Of a stretch of 64,000 nt of DNA, positions 39,013 through 48,196 are shown in pieces. The DNA comes from Mycoplasma sp. E35C (GTDB lineage Bacteria; Bacillota_I; Bacilli_A; Mycoplasmatales; Mycoplasmoidaceae). The translations under genes were made by a program, and so were the position numbers. Below the pieces are notes generated by a model. The model ran no database searches. It was not told where the DNA came from and saw only the letters and a program-made list of their open reading frames with translations. Where the stretch lies: positions 186,001 to 250,000 of the forward strand of contig NZ_CP068418.1 in assembly GCF_019873825.1 (NCBI RefSeq). Direction: 5' to 3'. The first letter of the stretch is position 1; every line of letters begins with the position of its first letter.

Positions 39013-42000
39013 ATGAGTATTTTTAAAAAAAGAAATAATGATCCAAAACCAAACAATCTAGATAATCAAGTTTCTGGAAATAGTCTAGAAGCTTTTTTAG
39101 ATGATGAAATTGCAATTTTAGATCATTTTGATAAGAATAAACCACAAAAAAAACCAGCACCAATTACTCAAGCGCAAACCCCAAAATCAAAAGCGTTAAT
39201 TAAAAAAGAACAAGATAAAAAATACAAAGCGGCATTAAAGAAAAATCCATTGTTATTAAAACGTAAAGCACGGTTTTTAACAGTTGGAATTACTTTAATT
39301 ACATTCGGGATTGCTGGTCCGTTATTGTCATTTGCTCTTGTTAGTCAGATTAATAAGGATAATAAAAAGAAAGATCCTGAAGATAAACGTAAAAAAAATG
39401 AAACACCAATTGATCCTGGTAAAGGTTTTGAGATTGATGAAAAATTACCAGCAATCTATAATGGTTATGTTCCCAAGAAAAGCTCATCTGAAGTTGATGG
39501 TGCTAAACTAATTGATTTACCATTCCGACCAGAAGGTGTGTCGGTTGAGTCATACCAAATTCATGGGCGGTTGTTAGATATCTTAGTTGATCAAATTAAG
39601 TTCAATTACGGAGCGTTATACTCTGATATTTCCAACTTTGCCAGAACGATTTATAACTACAACAAAGCTTATTTCAAACCTGTTGGTGAAAACAAAGTTG
39701 AGATCAAACAATCAAATGATAAAAACCCATTACACGTTAATATTACTGGGTCATTAAAATTTAAAAACGACACATCACAAACCCAAACTTTTGTGATGTG
39801 GTATTTCAATAGTAAATACGAACAAAAAGTTGATCCTAATGGTGAAGTTGACATCAAATTCAATACCTTAAGTTCAGCTAATGATGTCAATCCATTACAA
39901 CAAAGAAATTATATTGGTTCATATGATCCGATTAATTTAATTCCTGGTTTTAGTTATCTAAATGTAATCGTTACCAAGAGTGTTTATTATGATTACTACT
40001 TAAACTGAAATGTTTCAAACCTAGGATTAAGCATCAATAATCGCAAGTTGAAATTTACCAACTTCATTTTTAACAACACAGTTCCCACAACAAATATTAA
40101 GGTCTTACAAACCACTCCTGGAAAAAACCCATATGAAGCAGCCGATCAATTAGTTGGTAAGGGTAAGTTGTTAAATCGTGATTTAACAACCAAACAAATT
40201 TCAAATAACTTAAAGAACACTTTCTTAGATCTTTATTATGGAAGACTAGAAATCTTTAATCTATTACATGATGTTTTAGATTGAATTATTGAAAATGAAA
40301 ATAATGATAAGTATCTGTATGAATTATTTACAGATAAAGCCGAAGCATTTGCTAGATTTTTCAGTTTTAATTTCTCATCATTAAACATTGGTTATTCAGA
40401 TCAAAGAAATGCTGTGCAAAAATTAATCATTGACGCATTAAGATCAAACTCAAGAATTCCGAATGCCAAGACGGTTTATGAAGTTTTATATGACAACCTT
40501 GATGCGTTTAAATTAATTCTTAGCACATACTTTATTGACATCAGTGGTTATGATTCAATCTTCCAAAGTTTAACCAAAGACATCCATTCTGCCCGTGACT
40601 TTTATCAAAAAGTTTATGAAACCATGCCGTTATTACGACGGGTGATCCAACTATATCCAACTAGATTAAAATATTTCAATATTATTGAAAAACTATTGGG
40701 TTATTTAGATGATAATGGCACGTTAATTCCGATCCCTAGACAAGACATTTATCTAATTGATCGGGTGTTTAAATCACCAGTATTATTTAATGAAATTTTT
40801 GATTTATTAATCAATGTAACCACATCAGGTAGTGAGAATGGTGATGATATTTTCAACAAAGTTGATCAATCATTAAGTTATTCAAGTTTCTTTAATTTCT
40901 TATTTGTTAAAAACAAACAAACACTAGTCAACCTATTAACCAGCACATCAAATTATTTAGATGATCTGATTGAAGTATTTTCAACCAATAACTTCCAATT
41001 CTTAACTGAATTGATCTCTGCATTTGGGTTTAATGTTAAAAACTTTGACTCATTTATTCAAACCGCATTAGATTTAGTAGTCTTTAAAAACCCTGAATTA
41101 TTATCACGTGATAAGTTTAAAGCTAAGATCTTAAACTTATTTAGTTGAGCACGCAAGATCTTAGAGCCTGCTAATATTAACAAACTAAAATTCAGTTTAT
41201 ATAAACCAGAAAACTTTAATAATATTGAACTGATTGAAACCAAAGATAGTTTGAAGATTAAAAATCTTGATGTTGGTTTTAAATTTGACATCAACTCATA
41301 CGACATTCCTTATGGGTTTGTTTCTTCATTATTTGACTTCTTACCTGACATTCGTTTGGATGAGTTTGTTAAGTTGTTGATTGATAATGAACGTTATGAA
41401 CAACTAAAAGAAAGTGCATACAACCAAGCTGTTAGAGAAGGATACGCCACCCAATTAAATCTTGGGGCATTTATTACTGGTAAATGAAGTGGTAATGGTG
41501 GTAAGGCGTTCTTGTTTGAAAAGTTTGATGATATTTGAAAAAACCAAGTAATGAAAGGGTTAACTCAAAACGGAAGAACAATCCGTGATATTGCCAATGA
41601 AATCTTCTTAGGTTCAAATAACATCGACTTAAACCGTCCAATTATTACCTTCAAAGGGACAGGGTATTTCAAATACCACGGTAAGAATTTAGACATCCTA
41701 CCATACTTTAGAGTATTACCTTCAAATACGAACGAGTCCCAAATTGCTTATCAAATCTATGATGTTAAACTAGATCGTGATTTCAGAGACATCTACAAAA
41801 ACATCACCTTACATTTTGAAAAATATAATTACGAAAAACCTTCAATTCCATTTGGTGATTTATCTAAAAAAGTTTATGAAACAATCGCAGATGTGGTGCG
41901 TAAATCATTACGTTTATCACTAAACCGTATTTATTCAGAACGAACCAGAATTGTTTTACCAGGTAGTGATGGTTATAAGAAAAATTTAATCTTAAATGAA

Positions 42001-42510
42001 GCTAATCCATATGAAAATATTGCCTTATTTTCATACGATGCCAACCTATCAGTAATCAACAACTTTGATCGTGCTACGGATGATCAAAAACGCCAAATCA
42101 GAGAACGGGTATTAAATATTCAAAACCGTAGATCACTAAGAAAAGGAATTCACCGTGATCCTCAAAGTTTAGTTACTTCGATTGATGCTGGGGGATTGAG
42201 TTTATTAGATTCACTAGTGCAAGTTAATGGTGTTGATAAAAAATGGATTGTGCGTGATAATGAATCATTAAGCACAATCTTAGAACCAAATAAGATTTCA
42301 TTAGATGTTACGATCTCAGTTGGTTTGATTTCTAGAAACGTTCCAATCAACGTGAGTTATGAAACCTTTATTACGTGGTTTAAGTATAAAGTTTTATTAC
42401 CTTACCCAATCTTAGATCGAACTAATCCAAACAATCCGAAGTTTGCTGTTGATATTTGAATTACCCATTTTGTATTTAGTATTGAGATCTTTGGATTTGG
42501 TGAAGTTTAA
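39013..42510 (+). CDS. P116-like surface lipid-acquisition protein, copy B
   Basis: A 1165-aa paralogue of the gene just upstream. It differs by a Lys/Asn/Pro-rich cytoplasmic N-terminus of about 85 residues before its membrane helix (about 88-113). P116-like landmarks are QLVGKGKLLNRDL (P116: NLVGKGKYLNTHV) and KDSLKIKNLDVGFKFDINS. Downstream come FLPDIRLDEFVKLLI (P116: FLPDTKDLETTLDKLL) and KNLDILPYF followed by IAYQIYDV. A 128-base AT-rich gap separates the two copies with no ORF. Copy B is closer to P116 in the N-terminal half than copy A. Function (sterol or phospholipid uptake) is inferred from the family. Confidence 0.8.
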
Positions 42511-42530
42511 TACCGTTATTTTAAATAAGT

Positions 42531-42536
42531 TATAAT
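42531..42536 (+). promoter_or_regulatory. Possible -10 box before the coiled-coil membrane protein gene
   Basis: TATAAT about 85 bases before the start in a very AT-rich gap; other TATA-like boxes nearby make the choice uncertain. Confidence 0.3.
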
Positions 42537-42621
42537 ATAATGGTTATATTTTATATATTCATATATAAATATAAATTAGTGAATTTTGAATTAGTTAGTT
42601 GCTTATCTTAGAATTATTTCA

Positions 42622-44010
42622 ATGAAACAATATTCGACTGATATTTTTAACGACAGCACTGATATGTCAGACATCTTCTTTAATGCTGATGACAGCTTAG
42701 ATGATGATGAATATTTTAGTGAACGTCCCAAAGTTAATAAAGTCAAAAAGAATGTTAATTACGATAAAAAGGACCTAAAAGCACTTGATGCCAACCGTTC
42801 GAAGAATCGTTATTTTGACAAGTTATTAGTTAGAACAAAAACCTACAACTTTATAGCAATCTGGATCAATGTTGCTTATTTAGTTTCATTCATTTTGTTC
42901 ATGGTGTTCTTAGGACTAAACGACTTTAGTTTTTGAGAAGCACAAACTAACTATCTGGGCGTTAGTCAGTTCTTAGGGTTAACCTTTTTAATCATCACCC
43001 TGATTGCGGGATATTTACTGTATGCGATTGTTAAGATGTTTAACAAACGCATTAAGATTTCGTTGTCTGAAAAATCGTGGGACTATTATTTATTATTTAG
43101 AAAAGCCTACACGTTTTATTTCTTACTTGGTTGGATTCCGTTGGCTGGAATTATCATTGGTGTAATCCCGCATATCGTTTTACAAAACAATGAAGAAGCT
43201 GACATCAAAGACTTGAACTTATGATACCAAGAATCAATTAGTGATCTATTGATTGATGTTAATGGTTATGAAGATGGTTTAAGAGAATTAGAAAACCAAA
43301 AAGAAAGTCTTGATGAACAGATTGAAAAACTTAATCGTGAGAAGTTATTCTTAGATCAGAAAAAGAACCAAATTGCGCTAATTCAACCACAACCAAATTT
43401 CAAAAATTCACGACAATTAGTTAATTATATTGAAGATACGGGCGCTTTTTCTGCTTCATTAATTAATGAAGTTAAATCAGTAATTACCCGTCTAAGAGAA
43501 GAACGAAGAAAACTACGTAAAGAAAACCGTAAGTTACGTGAGTTAATCAAACGCACAGAAGTAATTGATGATCAACCATTAATGCTGACATCATCAACCA
43601 GACAACTAACTTTATTTGAACCAGAAGAACCAGCACAAGTTGCCACACCAATTAAAAAACCGATTGTTATTGGTGAAACTAAAAAACAAAATAAAGACAG
43701 CGCTTCTGCTAAAACTAAAACATCAGCACCTGTTGTTGTTAAGAAAAACAAACCAACATCTTACAAGATTAAATTAACCAAAAAATCTGATGAAGATGAA
43801 GATATGTCAAAACAAAATGACTTACTAGATCTAGTAAGTTCAATGGATGAAGAACAACCAACACTAAGCTTTGATCAACTATTCAACGAGCCAGATGAAA
43901 CCCAAGAAATCAAATCGTCAAAATCTGATCTATCAGCTCCTAAAAAAGTAATCACAATCAAAGCTAAAATTAAAAACAAAAGCCCAGTTAAAAAAGCTAA
44001 TCGCAACTAA
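42622..44010 (+). CDS. Membrane protein with coiled coil and charged tail
   Basis: A 462-aa protein. An acidic, Asp/Ser-rich N-terminus (about 1-45) and a basic linker lead to three membrane helices (about residues 74-97, 112-137, 165-190). A long coiled coil follows (about 215-320, rich in Glu/Lys/Arg/Leu, including RREERRKLRKENRKLRE-like heptads). The tail is disordered and Lys/Ser/Pro-rich with an acidic island. Architecture suggests a membrane-anchored scaffold, possibly cytoskeletal, but no named family was recognised. It follows the P116-like pair. Confidence 0.7.
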
Positions 44011-44072
44011 TTATTAAATATTCAATTTAACCTTAAATATTTAAGAAGTAAATGAAAACAATGAAAGGGCTT

Positions 44073-44146
44073 AGGGGTGTAGTTCAACGGCAGAACTAAG
44101 GTCTCCAAAACCTTCGATGCGGGTTCGACTCCTGTCACCCCTGCCA
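44073..44146 (+). tRNA. tRNA-Trp (anticodon CCA)
   Basis: Acceptor AGGGGTG pairs with CACCCCT. The anticodon loop CTCCAAA gives CCA, which reads UGG. CCA end is encoded. UGA codons need a separate tRNA-Trp(UCA) not in this window. Confidence 0.94.
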
Positions 44147-44167
44147 TTACTTCAAAAATAATATCAA

Positions 44168-44197
44168 AAATCAACCAGCTATTTGGTTGATTTTTTA
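44168..44197 (+). terminator. Terminator after tRNA-Trp
   Basis: Perfect 10-bp stem AAATCAACCA/TGGTTGATTT (44168-44193) followed by T-run. Confidence 0.88.
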
Positions 44198-44270
44198 TTA
44201 CTTATTATTTTTTATAGAATAATATTTGATTAAATTTATCTAGTTAATAGATATTAAAAATAACAACTTA

Positions 44271-45878
44271 ATGGCTACTAAAAACAATAAAATATCAACT
44301 AATAATGATATTGATACAATTCACAAACAAATCTGAAATGCTGTTGAAAAACTGCGTGGATCAATTGATGAAATTGATTTTAAAAACTACATTTTAGGTT
44401 TTTTATTTTATCGTTTTATTTCTGAATACTTTCAGAAATATATTGATGATAACGAACGTGAAGCTGGAAATCGTCAATTTAATTATGCCAAACTAAAAGA
44501 TGAAAATATAACTGATAAAATACGCAAAACCATCATTGAAGAAATTGGTTTTTTCATCTATCCTTCACAACTATTTATTAATGTTTATCAAGCATTAAAT
44601 AATAAAAACAAAAACAGCGCTTATAATCTTGATAATTTAAATCAAAAGCTAGATGATAATTTTAGAAGCATCAATAAATCAACATCTTTAGCTTTAAGTG
44701 ATGAAAATAATTTTACAGAAATCATCAGTCAAATTGAACTAAATGCCAAAGAATTAGGCAACAATACACTTCAAAGAAACAAACGGATTAAAGAGATTAT
44801 TGATCAGATTGCTACAATTAATTTTAACTATACGATTAACAATATTAATGGTTTTGCTGATGCTTATGAATTCTTAATTCATAAGTATGGTTCATTTAAT
44901 AATAAAAATAGTGCTAAATATTTTACACCAGTTGAAGTATCAGAACTTTTAGTTAAACTAGCAACTATTAATAAAGATAAGATTAAAACAATCTATGATC
45001 CTGCTTGTGGGTCTGGGAGTTTGTTATTACAAGCTAATAAAGTTTTAGGTAATAATAAAGTGATTGATGGTTTTTATGGTCAAGAGATCAATTATAAAAC
45101 TCAAAACCTTTGCAAAATGAATATGTTTATTCATAATATTGCTTATACTAATTTCTTTATTGCGTGCGATGATACATTAATTAATCCTTATGATTGAAAT
45201 AAGAAGTTCGAAATCATTGTTTGTAATTTGACATATCCAACTAAATGGATTGGGAACAGCAATCCACTTTTAATTAATGATCATCGCTTTAGTGTTGCTG
45301 GAACATTGGCTCCCAAAAACCGTGCTGATATGGCGTTTATCATGCACATATTATCATCATTAGATGATAATGGTGTGGCAGTTGTTGCTTGTTCATCAAG
45401 CATCTTATATCCTAAAAAAGAAATCGCCCAACAAAAAATCAGACAATACTTAATTGATCATAACTATGTTGATGCTATTATTCAACTACCTGACAACTTA
45501 TTTAGTGCTGAAACTAAAACAAATATTCTTATCTTAAAAAAGAACAAACAAGACAACAAGATCATCTTCATTGATGCTAATGATCAATTTGATAAATCAA
45601 CCAAAAGAATAAAACTATCTGATGAAAATATCAACAACATTCTTAATTGGTATATCAACAAAAAACCAATTAAGAATGTTTGCCAGATCATTGATTCATC
45701 AATGATCAAACACTCACAATATGATCTATCAATCTCAAAATACATTAAACAAACATTCATTAACATGAAGATTGATCATAAACAACTTAATGCTGATATT
45801 AATCAGATCATATCTAAAAGAAAAGAACTAAAAAATAATATTGATAAGTTCATTAAGGAGTTTGATGATGAACAATAA
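44271..45878 (+). CDS. hsdM: Type I modification subunit HsdM1 with degenerate catalytic motif
   Basis: A 535-aa N6-adenine methylase subunit. The N-terminal HsdM helical domain (FYRFISEYFQKYI) is present, and motif X YFTPVEVSELL and SAM motif [14 protein letters not shown] are intact. At motif IV the expected NPPY reads Asn-Leu-Thr-Tyr (nt 45220-45231), so Pro-Pro is lost and methylation is doubtful. It lacks the Gly run found in HsdM2 and HsdM3 at about residue 116. The frame is otherwise open with TGA-Trp codons. It overlaps hsdS1 by 11 bases. It may be a relic, a recombination donor or a structural subunit. Confidence 0.88.
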
Positions 45879-46437
45879 GCAAAAACAATCTTATCAATTA
45901 ACTAATGAAATAACTAATAAGTATTTATTAGGTGAAATATGTGACATTTTTCAAGGAAAGATGCTAGCCAAACAAAAAGATAGTAATGGTAAATATAAAT
46001 TCTTTATTGATTCTAAAAAAGAACATTACATCAACTCTTATATGTATGATGGTGAGTATTTAATCATTAATACCAACCAGTATGCTGGGGATATTAAGTA
46101 TTATGATGGTAAGTTTAATATCAGCGCTGATCTAAGAGCACTAAAAGTTAATCATGATCAGGTTTTAACTAAATACTTATTTTATTTTTTGAAACTGCAT
46201 TTCAAAAAATATGTATTAAGTATTATTAAAAAAAGAAAATCACCTTATCTTACTAATAATGAAATTAAATCATTTAGCGTTGTTGTGCCAAGTTTAACTA
46301 AGCAAAAAAAGATTGTTGGTATTTTAGATGATTTTAGTGATTATCTTGATGGTTTAAAAAAAGAAATGCAACTAAGAAAACAACAGCTAGAATATTATTT
46401 AGATCAAATGTTAAATGTTGATTTAGATCTAGAATAA
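45868..46437 (+). CDS. hsdS: Half-length type I specificity subunit HsdS1 (one TRD)
   Basis: A 189-aa protein: one target-recognition domain (about residues 10-150, with KYKFF and Y-x-GKFN strands) and one conserved helix (GLKKEMQLRKQQLEYY) at the C-terminus. Normal HsdS has two TRDs and about 350-400 aa. Half-subunits can dimerise and then read a palindromic bipartite site. Start ATG at 45868 sits 7 bases after AAGGAG; the MNNK start matches that of hsdS3. The gene overlaps hsdM1. Confidence 0.86.
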   Translation: MNNKQKQSYQLTNEITNKYLLGEICDIFQGKMLAKQKDSNGKYKFFIDSKKEHYINSYMYDGEYLIINTNQYAGDIKYYDGKFNISADLRALKVNHDQVLTKYLFYFLKLHFKKYVLSIIKKRKSPYLTNNEIKSFSVVVPSLTKQKKIVGILDDFSDYLDGLKKEMQLRKQQLEYYLDQMLNVDLDLE

Positions 46438-46479
46438 GATTGATAAATATTAATCTTATTGTTAGTTAAATAAATAAGA

Positions 46480-46496
46480 TTTAGCTTGAAGCTAAA
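46480..46496 (+). terminator. Weak inverted repeat after hsdS1
   Basis: TTTAGCTT and AAGCTAAA flank a single G, with no strong T-run. The rest of 46438-46611 is AT-rich without an ORF. Confidence 0.3.
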
Positions 46497-46611
46497 CTAA
46501 ATAATTTTATAAAGAAGTTGTTGATAAAAATGATGGATATCTTATTGATAAAAATATATTTGTTTTTAGTTTATATATTTAAAAAAACTACGATTAAATG
46601 ACATATTATTT

Positions 46612-47367
46612 ATGAAACAACTAGTACTTAAAAAGTTATACGTATGATACTTATTAAATGAGAATTTAAGTCAAGAAGAATTAAGACAAAAACTAAATAA
46701 AGCCAAACACCAATTTGTTAGAATGTTTAAGAATGAATCATTAACATTTAAAGAGATAACTAATCAACGAATTTATTATCAATTTAATACAAATACATTT
46801 GATCAATTCTTAGTTGAATTTAAACCAATTGTTATCTACAAAGATTATGATAAGTTGATGTTAATTATTGAGCAAATAATTAACAATGCCCAAAGTATAA
46901 TTAAAAACCATAAAGTTGATAACCAATTATTAGATGTTGGTAAGAATAAAATAATTGAGCGCATTAAAAGATCGCTCAATTATTTTGATATGCAATCAGC
47001 TATTCTAACGCCAGAGTTTGATAATCCACCAGGAACGTTGAATATGATTGATTTAGTAAATGAAATTTTTGTTTCTTTACTAAATGAACATATTTTAAAG
47101 AATGGTAATAAAAGAATGGCGATAACATTCTTATCAGAATTCTTATATTTTTCAGGGATCTATTTACAATACAAAAAAACTGATGATCAAACTGTTTTTG
47201 CCTTTACTAAAACCCTTAATAAATTTATTGAAGAATATCAACAAACAAGAGATCGTGAAAGTATGTTAAGAAAGTTTAAAGCATTTATTTTAGCTAATAG
47301 TTTTATTCCTTTGCAACTAGAAGCTGATGATTTAAATGAAAAAGATGTTAAAAAAACTAATGATTAG
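46612..47367 (+). CDS. Fic/Doc-like protein in the restriction locus
   Basis: A 251-aa protein. The C-terminal half contains HILKNGNKRMA (His160 to Arg168), matching the Doc/Fic active loop HxF-x-(D/E/N)-(G/A)-N-(K/R)-R with Leu in place of the usual Phe; the preceding LVNEIFVSLLNE helix also fits the fold. Fic enzymes transfer AMP; Doc transfers phosphate to EF-Tu. The Lys in GNKR is Doc-like. The N-terminal 100 residues (QEELRQKLNKAKHQF, helix rich) are not recognised and may regulate. No Phd-like antitoxin gene is adjacent. Fic-domain genes are often found inside type I R-M loci. Confidence 0.72.
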
Positions 47368-47484
47368 CTTTGCTAAAAACAAGACATTTAAACTTATGTT
47401 GATTTATTCAGATTACGAAAATTTATAAATTAATTTTTTAAATTAATTCAATTGAAAAAACATTATTGAAATGGTAGAATTTTC

Positions 47485-47490
47485 TATAAT
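47485..47490 (+). promoter_or_regulatory. -10 box before the first 47-aa gene
   Basis: TATAAT 57 bases before the start. 47368-47546 otherwise holds no ORF. Confidence 0.45.
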
Positions 47491-47546
47491 CTCAAATTAT
47501 TTAAGAGATATCTATCAAAAAAAGATAATCAGAAAGGGTTAAAAAT

Positions 47547-47690
47547 ATGGACAGAAATGACAGAAAAATTAAATATTGTAAGGAAGAATTTTTAAGTAAA
47601 GAATATATCGAAAGAATATTCAGAGCTCTTAAAAATGAACCAGAATATCAAAACTATTTAAAGTTAATGGAAGAATTAAAAGACTATTAA
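47547..47690 (+). CDS. Small 47-aa charged protein, twin A
   Basis: A 47-codon gene starting MDRNDRK, with an AAAGGG ribosome site 9 bases upstream. It is predicted helical, with mixed Lys/Arg and Glu/Asp and a C-terminal Tyr-rich helix ending LKDY. A promoter-like box and a terminator flank it, so it looks like an independent unit. A second copy follows 131 bases later. No family recognised; conservation of both copies argues it is translated. Confidence 0.6.
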   Translation: MDRNDRKIKYCKEEFLSKEYIERIFRALKNEPEYQNYLKLMEELKDY

Positions 47691-47700
47691 TTTAAACCAG

Positions 47701-47738
47701 AACATCTGAAATAGAATTATTCATTTCAGATGTTTTGT
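47701..47738 (+). terminator. Terminator of small gene A
   Basis: Perfect 12-bp stem (47701-47712 with 47723-47734) followed by T-rich tail. Confidence 0.85.
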
Positions 47739-47820
47739 TATAAATAAAACGTGTTGATAAAAAGCTGTTTTCTTTAAAAAATAAGAAAGATCAATTTTTA
47801 AAAATAAAAGGATTAAAACT

Positions 47821-47964
47821 ATGGACCGCAACGATAGAAAACTTAAATACCAAAAAGATGAATTTTTAAGCAAAGAATTTATCGAAAGAATATTCAGAGC
47901 TCTTAAAAATGAACCAGAATATCAAAACTATTTAAAGTTAATGGAAGAATTAAAAGACTATTAA
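47821..47964 (+). CDS. Small 47-aa charged protein, twin B
   Basis: Same length as twin A; six or so residue changes, all within the first 22 codons. From codon 21 to three bases past the stop (47881-47967) the DNA is identical to 47607-47693 in twin A. Upstream AAAAGGATT precedes the start at good spacing, and a similar string precedes hsdR. Confidence 0.6.
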   Translation: MDRNDRKLKYQKDEFLSKEFIERIFRALKNEPEYQNYLKLMEELKDY

Positions 47965-47996
47965 TTTGCTAGAAGAATTTTACTTTTAAAATACAA

Positions 47997-48038
47997 AATA
48001 TTAAGCACTGTTTAAAAGATGTGCTTAATATTTTTTTT
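47997..48038 (+). terminator. Terminator of small gene B
   Basis: Perfect 12-bp stem AATATTAAGCAC/GTGCTTAATATT with 12-nt loop and T8. Confidence 0.88.
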
Positions 48039-48151
48039 ATGTAAGTTTAATAAATGATTAGCATCAGCCAAAATCAAGTTCTATTAGTTTATTTATTCTT
48101 TTTTATAAAATAGTAATTAGTATTATAGCTATATCTATAATAATAATTAAG

Positions 48152-48170
48152 AACGCTATTTAATAGCGTT
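48152..48170 (+). promoter_or_regulatory. Hairpin in the hsdM2 leader
   Basis: AACGCTAT/ATAGCGTT with 3-nt loop and a short T-rich tail, 27 bases before the hsdM2 start. The hsdM3 leader also has a short hairpin (ACTATTT/AAATAGT, about 50501-50518). Confidence 0.4.
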
Positions 48171-48196
48171 TTGTTAATGATAAGAAGGAAGATTTA

